Positions 36,740 through 47,173 of a stretch of 64,000 bases of DNA are shown here, one piece after another. Under the pieces are notes generated by a model. That model worked only from the letters and a program-made list of their open reading frames with translations, did no database searches and had not been told where the DNA came from. Location: assembly GCA_018389105.1 (NCBI GenBank), contig JACATO010001015.1, positions 186,001 through 250,000 on the forward strand, written 5' to 3'. Positions within the stretch are counted from its first letter, which is position 1; each line of letters opens with the position of its first letter. This stretch comes from Nautilus pompilius (Eukaryota; Mollusca; Cephalopoda; Nautilida; Nautilidae). The position numbers were made by a program, and so were the translations under genes.

Positions 36740-39700
36740 GTAAGACGTTTATCTCTGGTGAAACTTCATCTTTTTTGCACGAAAGATGGCTGAGATATTG
36801 GATGCTGCATCCAATTAGTTGTCAAGTTGGTCCCCAGTGGTCAATTTAGTGGCTAGAGTTTTATTTTGAGCACTGGTGACAGGTGGGATCAATGACTGCA
36901 CTATTCTTACAATAATACACTTCTACTAAATGATCTATAAGCTTCTGTTGCATAATTTTATAGAAACTCGACATCCTGATCTTAGTTTGAAGTATTTTGA
37001 TTAATTATTTTTAAAGAAAGATAGCAGCTGTCATCTTGTTGTAAACACACTTTAATTTTACACATTTTGAAATGATACTGCCTGGAAGTAAAAATGCTTA
37101 TAATTTTAACTGTAAAGCTTTTAGTCTGTAGTGCTGATAGTCTTCATGTTATATTTGCTTCATTATGAGTAATCTGAAAGGTCTTGAACAGGTTATTAAA
37201 ATTAAATTGGATCATTGCTAACAGAAAGAGAACTAAAACTATTTGGGTCTTAAAATGATACTTAATTTTCTTTTTTAAAAAATTTCTCCAGTATTTAATT
37301 CAAAGTGATTGATACAGTTGGATAAAAACTCGCAAACACTAAACATTTTCTTAGATGATGTTTCTCTGGAAAAAAGTCTGAAGAGAAATAAAAGCATATA
37401 ATGTATTGATTATTTTTCTTTTTCTGTACACTGATTATATTATAGTTTTCTTTAAATGTTGAAAGAAAAATAGAACCATTAAAAGTTCAGTAAATCTTTT
37501 TGATTGCAACAGTAATAACAAATCTTTCTTTTTAATTTTAAAATTTATTAACATGGGTATTTAACTTTTTCTGATTTTAAAATTTTAATTTATCAGGCAC
37601 TTAAGTGACTTTAGAATGTCCAAGATTTATCATTGCTGGTAAAATTATAGGAGATAAATTCCTGTGACAGTGTTAACCACTTAATTTTTAGTATTATTTA
37701 AAATAAAAGGTAAGCTAAAAATTAATTCTCATAATTGTTACACTTTACGAAATACTTTTCAAACAAAAGTTGAACAGTTTTACATGTCTTTGTTTGAAAG
37801 AAACAAATTTTCTTTTAAGATTACCAGGTTTCAGTATATGTTTCACAAAATACTAAGTTCACTGTTGTAAAAGACTAGCTAAAGGAAATAATTTGTGCAA
37901 GCTACAAATAAACAACCACATTTAATAATATAGAACATAATTTGTCTTAGGAAAAAAAATTAGTTTTGATTAAAATCTTGTTTAAATGGGAAATATTGAC
38001 ATGATTTAAACAGTATCTTGACTATATTAATTAAAGGGTTAAGAAATAGTAAATTAGAAAAAAAACAAACAAGAAAATGGAAATTTAGTTTTAGTCAATA
38101 AAAATAGTTTACAGCTAAATTTCTTATTTTTTAAATATAACAAAACTGTTTTGATCCTCTTGTAAAACACAGATAAGCAAATATTTACCATGTATCATCC
38201 TGCTATATCTGCATATACCCACTTTGGTATTTAAAAATGTAAATATTTTGTTGTTGACTTCATTGCATAAAAGTTTACTTCACATAAAACCAAATAATCC
38301 ATAACAACAAAAATTAATAAAAAGATATATTAATAAGCATATGTGCTACTTATCTTCAGTTTTAAGTTTACTTTTTGAAATTACTTTGTATTTTTCATCT
38401 AATAATGATGTATTAGTTTGGTAGTCATCTCACTGTCATTAAGTTGGTGACAGAAAGTCAGAGTTAGTGCTTTAAGATATATCGTTCTCACACTTAACTT
38501 TACACGAAGCCTTTAAATAAAGTTAACTAAATGCTAATGTTTACACATTAATCTATCAAGCCATCATAACAACACCTGTGATACAATAAAATAAATATTA
38601 AGGTCTTTTCATTTCTGTTAGGCAGTCACATTTATTCTATGAAATGCTTCTCCAACTAAATTCATTGTAAACTTTTAAAACTTTATTCCTGAGCTTATGA
38701 AATAAATAATTCAGATGTTGCCTTTTAATTTTTTAGGTTTCATATTTATTTTTTTGTTTAAATAGACCAAAAAATAATGCTCATTTTTGATTAACCAAAA
38801 ATATGCAATAGGGCTATTATTTCATTATTAATAATTTTCTTTATTTTTAGATTAGTTTCTAATTTTTGCCAAATCAGATATGTGACCAGATGTTAACAGT
38901 ATGTTATATTTTTCAGTATAAAAACTATCTACAACAAACAAAAATTATACACAGGGGAAAATGGAAACCTGATTTCCGTGTAAATGTAGTTATTGTATGC
39001 ATTTTTGCACAATCACATTGGTTTCACTTTTGTATAATTTTTTTTCCCCCTAGATAAATAGTTACACTACTGTATGATCATTATTGTGGGTGTTTAAATA
39101 TAGACTTCAGCTTCATCTCGTCGTTTTTACATATCCAGAAGAAAAAAAAAGTATTAAGAGAATATTGTATTGTCTGGCATGTTTTTGAAAATATTTAAAA
39201 TTTTCTAGCTTTATATTTTGAATTTTCATATTTTGTTTGTGCATCTTTAGTATATGGTGCTTTCTTTCTGTATTACATTTTAAAAATATATGTAGTATTT
39301 TATAATTTCTTGTTAAATAAATAAAAGCTTAAAAATAATTACTTAATTGTAATTTAAATGAAAAATGTATACACAAGGTGGGGGGAATTTGATGTTACTA
39401 TTACTGCTACCATTCATTCTTTCTATGCTTAAAGGAAGCTAAAAAAATGCTAATCTTCTTAGAGAAATCTACTGTATAAAGAGTTACAAAGAAGGGTTTT
39501 AACTTCATGAAATTTCTATACTGGATGTGAACCAAGGTCGAGGATAAGTAGGTTGATTTGCTACTGCAGAGGTATGTCAAATGATAGCAAATAGTGGCAA
39601 ATAGAGTATAGTTATTGGTCTGTTTGTTTTCTTTTCTCCAAAAATTAACTGATTGATATGTTAAATATGTGCAAAAATGTATTGATTCTATTTAAATAGT

Positions 39701-41599
39701 TTCATTTTCTGAAATTGTCAGAAGTCAAAAAGAAAATTAATTTAATATTTCAGTATAGTTTGTTTCCAAGAATTTGAAATAATTTTTCTCTAATAATGGT
39801 AATTTGGTGGGTTTTCTGACAAAAAAAAAAAGGAAAAGGAAGTCAATTTGAGCTACTTTAAATATAATGGCTACAAAATAACTTTAAAAATTTATAAAAC
39901 TTATTGACAATCAAAAGACAAAAACAAATGTAGATTGACATTTTTGAAAGCTATAGATATACATCTATTTTGAATATTATTTTTATACTTAAATTTGCTT
40001 TGAATTAAAACAAGATTTATTACTAATAATTTATTAAAAGTTATGTATGAAAATGTTGAAGGATTTACTATTTATTTTAAATATTAATGTGCAGATGAAA
40101 CCAGATTTTTAAAAAAAATTCAACTGCAATAAAGCAGTGGGATAGGAATAAGTTTTCCAAAATTTTTTCCTTAAAGTATTTTAAATGCAAACTTTTCAGT
40201 TGAAATGTCATTTTTTAAAACAATTTTAGTTTTATGCAGCTCTACAGAACTCTTTATTCTTAGTCTTCATTCTGATGGCTAAGACTACCTTATAAGATCA
40301 GTGATTAGAAGTAGCTAAAGTTGTAAGAAACTTTAAGTGAAAAATGTATTCTATATTAAAAATAAATCAAATTTAACATGCACTTAACAATAGTGAAATT
40401 GATAGCATTGTGAAGTTGTGAATAAAATGTTCTTTCATTATATATGGTTAAAAATTTTAGTCTGTCAGTAATAACCTGATTTATTATTTATCAAATGGTT
40501 CTTCTCTGTAGTATATTAAAAAAAAATAAAGAAAAATATAAAACTGATGGAATTTTTCTATAAAATTAAGCAAATTTTAATAGGATATTATAACCACTTG
40601 TGATTTTTAAATGTTACTTTTTATTTAATTCATTTAATTTTGTGATAACCATAATTTAAATTTTATTTGCTTTTACAAAATAATTAAAATATTTTTGAGT
40701 ACAGATGTAAGGATGGATGACTTTAAAGTATGGTTTCAAACTTCTTTCCCTACCAATGACTTACATTTTAAACAATTATAAAAAAAAACAAATCTTAAGA
40801 TGTAAAAACGTAACACCCGTTATTTTAATTTACTGCCAGATTTTTTATTTATATATTTTTATGAACTGTAGTAACTATGATTGACAAAACAGGTCTATAT
40901 ACAAAGATCTTCATGTATAACGAATATTGTCAGTCTAGTTATCTTTTGCTGTAGAAGTTCTATTGTTTCTTGTTTTAAACATTATTTAAAGAAAATTATT
41001 TTAAGCAAAACACATTTAAAGCTCAAATTAATACATAATCTTTTTTTCTGTCACTTTGTTGATTTAATTAAGTTATTGTGCTTCTGTGTTAAAATATTAG
41101 GAAAATGCATTTTGTCAGAATATACTGAATTTTGAAAGATTCTCAGTGGCTAATGAATAACTTGTGTAAGATAAATTCCACATAAAAGACTACAAAAATT
41201 TAACTTGTTTTTGTATTTCACATGCCTGAAAAAAAATTATCTTCTGCTGCTTATAACATTGTTTTTTAAAGAATCTTCAGTTAATTAAATAAGATTTCTT
41301 CAAATCCTACAATTTTGAGTCACCCAACATGGAAGCATACTTGCCAACATATTCTGTAGCAAAATCAGTAAGTACATTAAATGCATGTTTCTCTAAATGG
41401 ATCTAGGACATGCTTCCCTTAAAAAATTTGAAGGTGAAAACAAGTTTCCTGTAATCTAGGACAGTGAAATTAACCTGTGTCCAGGTGGCTCATGTCCCCG
41501 AACTCCTATTTAATAGGGCTGTGGTGAGCAGTCAACATGTTGGTGTATTAAAAAATTTTAATTAATGTTCTGTGGTTGACAAGACCATATTTGCATATT

Positions 41600-42060
41600 T
41601 TGAAGTGTTCCACAAATGTCAGAACTGAGTATTATTCAATCAGTGTGGCTGTAACAAGATGAGACTATGCATTAACGGTCTGTGACTTCTTAAATAAGAA
41701 CCTTTTTGAACATTTGGGTAGGTTGAAGTTCTGATGCATCACCAGCTCCACTGAAGTGCTACCTAATCCAGATTTGACCACTTAAAACAATTCACTGTGG
41801 GACTACATAAAGGAGATTGTGCTGTACTTTGTTGTCACCACAAACTAAAAACTGCTTTGTGTGCTACATTTATACTATTAAGACAGTCCAGCTTTGAAGG
41901 ATGTCTCACATGACCTGGTGCTGCATGTTCTTGTGTCATTACAACCATTGTGTCCACACAGATCAACTGGATATGTATCAGATAGGGGTGAAAGAACTCA
42001 AGAGCCATCCTGTACATTGATGCATAAGGGTTGCCCATGGGTCACTAAGAATCTTTATTA
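41600..42060 (+). pseudogene. decayed mariner-type transposase, C-terminal fragment
   Basis: Read on the + strand in shifting frames, several blocks follow the order of a mariner-type transposase catalytic core. Near 41680-41725 the sequence reads VCDFLNKNLFEHLGR, comparable to a family VRDFLNENLPERWIGR segment. Near 41770-41835 it reads PDLTTLKQFTVGLHKG, comparable to the SPDLTPLDFFLWGYIKD motif carrying the last catalytic aspartate. Here the aspartate position is substituted and frames are broken. CpG content is low, like the host intron, which suggests an old insertion. Its right terminal repeat may survive in the 72-bp element at 42219. The minus-strand open frame at 41835-42038 is a shadow of this relic. 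Confidence 0.55.
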
Positions 42061-42218
42061 GTTCATAAATCCCAGATTATACATACTCTCATCTTTACTA
42101 TGAGTTCACTTTCTTAATTACATTTTTTTCTTTGTAAAGATGTTGTCTTTTTAAAAATTAATTTGGTTTGAAACTTATGAACTCTCAAAAATAGTTAATA
42201 TTTATAAGTGCTGTGTGT

Positions 42219-42290
42219 TAAGGCTATTCAAATAAAACCTGGTTAAAATAGCATCAACATGTCTGGCTAGGTTTCATCTGAACATCTCTA
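42219..42290. mobile_element. 72-bp TA-flanked palindromic MITE, copy 1
   Basis: The element begins TAAGGCTATTCAAATAAAAC and ends TTTCATCTGAACATCTCTA, so its ends are imperfect inverted repeats of about 24 bases around a small core, with TA at both outer edges as in Tc1/mariner target duplications. It is strongly similar along its whole length to the reverse complement of 42428-42500. It has no coding capacity. Confidence 0.7.
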
Positions 42291-42427
42291 GTGTTACTTT
42301 TTAGTCTGCATTAGACAGTTGATAAAACATAATTCTATCATGCCTAAGATATGGTTTTGGTCTGTTACTAATAAACTTAGATTGATTTTATTTGCAGTAC
42401 ACACATCTGTTTCTATAATGGTGATGT

Positions 42428-42500
42428 TAAGGATGTTCAAATGAAATTTGGCAGGATATCATTAATGCTATTTTAGCCAGGTTTCATTTGGACATCCTTA
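42428..42500. mobile_element. 73-bp TA-flanked palindromic MITE, copy 2 (opposite orientation)
   Basis: It begins TAAGGATGTTCAAATGAAAT and ends TTTCATTTGGACATCCTTA, giving a cleaner inverted repeat than copy 1. The reverse complement aligns with copy 1 over its full length with one gap and scattered substitutions. The two copies are 137 bp apart in inverted orientation. The terminal motif GGATGTTCAAATGAAA is of a type seen at ends of mariner-like elements. Confidence 0.75.
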
Positions 42501-43498
42501 TTACAAGCTTTGCAGAGTTTCCAAACGAGTATATTAGTGAACAATTTACAAAAATAAATTAAATTAAATTAAATGATATTTTAAAGTTTAGTTTTGTAAA
42601 AAGATGCAACCTTGAGTTTACTGAAAACTTAAAACCATCAGCACTATATTCTCTCACTAGGAGTTTCCAATATAGAGATTGGCTTATGAAATAACTTTAA
42701 AGTTACTTTATCACTGAAAATGGATTAAGCAAAGTTGCTGCAAAGAAATTTAAAGCATAACTATTAAATCAGGAACACTGAGGATTGTTTCTTTAGGATG
42801 CAATACCAGTAGATAATGTGGCAGGAGGTAAATAGATACAGAATATATTGGTTGGTTGTTGGTTACTATAAAGAATATAGATAAATTTTGAGATAGAATT
42901 TACTTTTGGGACTCTGGTTAATTTCTAAATTTGCAGTCACTAACTTGATAAACTGAAAATAAAAGTAATCTGAATGTCATTGATTAACATTTTTATGTAC
43001 TGTGTATACAATGGGTTATTAGTAACTTTAAAATACCTATATTATGTATTTTTCAATTATTCAAATAAACCTTTTTGCTTTGAGTTTATTCTATTTCATT
43101 ATCACACTTGCAACTTGATTTTTTGCTGACATGAAATATCCAGTATTATATAAACAAATTTTAAAAATTTACTGTTTAGTTAGGCTTAAATTTGAAAATT
43201 TAAAATAAAATTATTATGAAGAATAAATGAAAAGTTGTAAATAGGGAGAAAACTGAAAATAAAGTTTACCTTAAATGTCAGGCAGTGAGAGGCTGCTACT
43301 TAATTAGTAGCCATTGCTATTTCTTGATGTTATTCTTACTGATTAATTTTTTATTGACTTAATTTTGCTTTGTAGAATTTAATTTTTGCTTTTAACTAGA
43401 AAATGCATTGAGGTTTGACATGCTTGGGCTAGTTTTTAACATTTCTTTAAGTATTTAATAAACTTTTTCTAAATAGTGAAATGGAGAGAATGCATATA

Positions 43499-44779
43499 CG
43501 AGGTCAGTCGAAAAAGTATCTGACTTTATTTTTTCCCATGAGAAGTAATGACGTTAGAGAGGCAGAAGTGTGCATAGTGGAGCCGCATGCTTTTGTGTGC
43601 ATACATGGTTTTTGGCGAGCTTGCTGGATGCATCAGTCACTGTCAGGTAGCCATTATTTGAGGTGGCGTACTACTTACTTGTCGCATTTTCATTTCGCCC
43701 GTGATGACGGAGCGTGTGGAGCAACGATCTTGCATCAAGTTTTGCCAAAAGCTTGGAGATACCCAAGCGAAAACAATTCTCAAAATTCAACAGGCTTTTG
43801 GTAACAATTCCATGGGTGTTACCCAAATAAAAGAATGGTACAACAGGTTCAAAGATGGCCGAACATTGGTGGAGAGTGACCAGCGTTCCGGAGGCCGTCA
43901 ACAAGCCGCAATGCAGTTGTTATCGAGAAAGTGTGGACCTTGATAATGGAGGATCGTCGTTTGACGGTGTGGGAAATTGGTGACGAGGTTGGGATCAGTA
44001 AAGCTTCTGAACATACAATTTTAAAGGAGGATTTGGGCTTGTGCAGAGTGGCAGTGAAATTTGTGCCAAAGCTACCTTCTCAGGAACAACAACAACTTCG
44101 TCTTGAGGTTGTGATAACTGGAGATGAGATGTGGGTGTATGGGTACGACCTGGAAACCAAAGCTAAGTCATCATAGTGGAAGCACCCAACGTCGCCAAGG
44201 CCCAAAACAGCACATCAGGTCCGGAGCAAAATCAAGGTGATGCTGACTGTTTTCTTCGACTATTGAGGCATTGTGCATCACGAATACGCACCAGAAGGAC
44301 AAACAGTTACAAAGGAGTCCTATCAGGAAGTCGTCCTATGTCTTCGTGATGCAGTTTGGCACAAGAGACCAGATCTGTGGGCTTTGCAAAACTGGCAGCT
44401 GCATCATGACAACGCCCCGGCTCATTCGTCGCAGCTGTTCCAAAATTTCTTGGCAAAGAAAGGCATTTCGCTCATTCGCCAGGCTCCCTGCTCTACAGAC
44501 ATGGCTCCTTCTGACTTCTGGTTGTTCCCAAAAATGAAGATGCCCCTGAAAGGCTCCCACTTTGAGAGCTGAGAGGACATCATGTGGAATGTGATGGCGG
44601 AGCTGAGAGACATTCCAGAAGACGCATCTCCAGATGTGCTTCAAACAGTGGAAGGATCGCTGGGCTAAGTGTGTGGAGGCACAAGGGGCCTACTTCATAG
44701 GAGATTAACAATTGAACCCCACCAAGTATGTAATTTTTTTTTCGCAGCATAAGGTCAGATACTTTTTAGACAGACCTCG
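43499..44779 (+). mobile_element. mariner transposon, 1281 bp, non-autonomous by decay
   Basis: Terminal inverted repeats of about 31 bp are present: the left end begins CGAGGTCAGTCGAAAAAGTA and the right end is its near-perfect reverse complement ending AGACAGACCTCG. TA target duplications lie outside (43497-43498 and 44780-44781). The length is standard for mariner. The element is inserted in intron 2 in the gene's orientation. It stands out from its surroundings by its high CpG and G+C content, which suggests it is younger than the other intronic transposons here. Confidence 0.93.
43704..44708 (+). pseudogene. mariner transposase (D,D34D type), disrupted
   Basis: The product would bind the terminal repeats and cut and rejoin DNA. 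ATG at 43704 opens MTERVEQRSCIKFCQKLGD, the N-terminal helix-turn-helix of a mariner family; GVTQIKEWYNRFKDGRT follows. The catalytic triad is visible: ITGDEMWVYGYD, LHHDNAPAHSS and DMAPSDFWLFPK, with 34 residues between the second and third aspartates. The C-terminus (KQWKDRWAKC, then GAYFIGD and TAA at 44706) is recognisable. Damage: a frameshift near 43900-43925, an internal deletion of about 20 codons before ITGDE (after LRLEV), stops at 44174 (TAG, expected Gln), 44264 (TGA, expected Arg) and 44570 (TGA, expected Arg), and a frameshift near 44630. No function is possible from this copy. Confidence 0.92.
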
Positions 44780-45408
44780 TATGTGCAGTTTTTTAATGAA
44801 AAGTTAATGTTGATTAGCACAGAATATTTTATGAATTTTATATTGGGGTTTTGGAGGTTTTTTTGCTTTGCTTGAACCCCTGAATTTTTATTTGTACTTG
44901 CCTGGAATTTTGATTTTGTAGAAATTTAATGAAAGCTTTTTTATACTATTATAGAAATAATGAGAATTTATAAGTTAAAAAAGATAAAAATGAATCCACT
45001 AGTTCAATATTTTAGATCTTTATTTCATTTAGCATGATTTATTTTTGTCTTAGCTCAATTGATAGTGATGCACTGAAATGGTAATTATCTTGAGGCAACT
45101 GATGCTTCAAATTTGACTGTGCAAAATGTTTTTTCCTAGTTTTTCACTAATAAGTAAAGGGAAAGAATTCTAAATCTTAATATAAATAGAAATAAAATAT
45201 ACAAGTAAGAATATGGCTACAGATCTTTGATTACAAGTGACACTATTATAACTTTCTGTATCTACATATTGTAGCAAACAAAACAATGCAGCACAATTTT
45301 TTTTCATCTATTTTCTTTTCAGAAAACTTTAAACTTTCTTATTGATGAAATGGCTGTGTTTTTTGATTTAGCAAAGCTTTTAATTTGCAAAGGAAGATCA
45401 AGCTCCAA

Positions 45409-46466
45409 TATAGATTGCTTGATCACTTTATTAGGACCTATACCAAATAACAAATTGAGCCACCTTTTGCCCAAATAACAGCCATTACAGTGTGGCATAC
45501 ATTCCTCAAAATGCTGGAAGGTGTCTCCAGGTATATTTCTCCATTCATTGATTCATTGATTAATATTGTACACAATGCTTGAAGTGAGGTAAGCATAATA
45601 TCGTGACTGCAAATGCACTTTTGAAGTTCATCCCACAGTTGCTTAATTGTATTAAAATTTGGGGATTGTACTAGCCATGAAGATACCTAAAATTTGTCAT
45701 GTTCCTCAAACTATGTATGCACTGTATAGGCATGGTTGATGGAAACATTGTAGTTTGGAAGTAGCCATCCTTATCAGCTTACACACAAAGCATCACCAGA
45801 TGTACTTATTGGATATGATGCTGATGTAAGCTTTGGCATTCATTCTGGCTTCTAAAAGGGCCAAGGTGTGACAGCAAAACTTGCCCAAAATCATGACTCA
45901 ACCACCAAGAGCCTGGACAGATGGGACTACATGAGCGGTCAAGTGATTTGTGCAGCTTTTCTCAGACTCATTCACTTTTTGCCACTCTTCCTTAGTCCAA
46001 TTTCTATGCTCCTTATACTGTGCTAGGTGTATTTTCATGTTGGTAACTGATCATTCAGTTATGCAAAGATTGTCTTCTACCACTGCATTCATTGCAATGT
46101 TCATCACAAGGTACAACTAAAGATAGGTGTAGATTACCTTTCATTGAATGTCTCTCTCTACTTTCACTATATTTTCAGTCACAATTACTTTTCACAGCAG
46201 AAATTATCTTCACCTTTTGCTGTTACTGATTATTTCAAATGGCCAATGTCTTGGAGCAGCCCACAAATGAAACTGCTCTGGTCATTATTATGCCTCTCAA
46301 ATGCTGATATGTTTTAATGTAAGATATGGGAAAGGCAGATTGTAAATGTGCTTATTCAAGTCAGTACTGTGGGAATCATGTGGTTATCTTAACTTGCATT
46401 TGCAGCTTAGATCAAGCCTGTCTGAAATGGTACGTAGGTCCTAATAAAGTGGCCAGCTAGTGTATA
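45409..46466 (-). mobile_element. decayed Tc1-like transposon, about 1.06 kb
   Basis: The ends carry a perfect 17-bp inverted repeat CACTTTATTAGGACCTA (45424-45440 and, reversed, 46435-46451), extended outward as an imperfect repeat to TATA at each edge. The interior, read on the minus strand, resembles a Tc1-group transposase familiar from animals with CACTTTATTAGG ends. Landmarks on the + strand include the complement of the block around the last catalytic residues (GTTGCTTAATTGTATT, GGAAGTAGCCATCC). Frames are multiply broken. CpG is almost absent inside, matching the host intron, so this is an old insertion. It sits 0.66 kb upstream of the 48-nt exon. Confidence 0.72.
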
Positions 46467-47125
46467 TTTAAGTTTTTATAAACTTTGTTTTGATTATAAT
46501 TACATGTAATATTACATGTTTGTTTTCTTCATTAAAAGTAATGTGTAATTACAAACTGAAATTTTAAATACTAGTTTCTTTTATTATGTATGTATTTTGA
46601 AGCATTGATCATTGTTTCTTGTTTGCCTAATGGGATTTTCTAAAATGAAAATGTTCACTATCCTAACAGGAGAAATAGTGTTTATTTGAGAAAGTTATAT
46701 AAATCTTCCCTGGTTTGCATTTAAATTATGCAGTCTTAACTTATATATATATATATATATAATGACAGAAAGACACTTTGAATATTTGAGAGAGTACAGA
46801 TGTATTTCACAGATATCATTTTATTTTTTTTTTACATTGACAGAAAAAAGGAGGAAAAAGTCTAAGAGAAATGATCAAAATATATTAATTTTGTCTATTG
46901 CAAATAAATGTTGAATTCATTATAATACTTTATTTTGTTAGATATGCATTATTGCTTATATAATCCAAATTTTACATTACATGCATTTAAAATTTATATA
47001 TCTATTTTATTTTTCCATTTTGTATATGCTATGGCACAGGACTGTATATCACTTCTAAAAAAAAAAAAAAAAAAATTATTATAGTTTCAAAGAATTACAA
47101 TTTAAATATTAAAATTTTCTTTCAG

Positions 47126-47173
47126 AATTATTTCAGGATTTGAGTCAGATGCAAGAAACTTGGCTTGCAGAAG
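47126..47173 (+). CDS. PEA3-subfamily ETS factor, 48-nt exon coding the acidic transactivation segment
   Basis: The acceptor is TTTTCTTTCAG and the donor is a perfect GTAAGT. Entering in phase 1 from the previous exon it codes [16 protein letters not shown] and leaves in phase 1. This is nearly identical to vertebrate ETV1 ([16 protein letters not shown]), and the 48-nt length and both splice phases are the same. In the family this segment lies within the N-terminal acidic activation domain. The next family exon (VPDxxEQFVPDxQ-type) was not found up to the right edge, so the gene continues outside the window, with the ETS domain entirely beyond it. Confidence 0.95.

Larger units (their letters stand above)
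36740..47125 (+). other. intron 2 of the PEA3-type gene (10,386 bp)
   Basis: It runs from GTAAGA at 36740 to TTTTCTTTCAG ending at 47125. The sequence is AT-rich with very few CpGs, roughly one per several hundred bases outside transposons. 36740-41600 contains no recognisable element. 41600-46470 contains a cluster of DNA transposons listed separately. 46467-47125 has only a short (TA)n tract (about 46743-46760) and an A run near 47060. Confidence 0.85.

Noticed and set aside
41835..42038. 67-codon open frame on -
   Set aside because: It lies antisense to a recognisable + strand mariner-type transposase relic.
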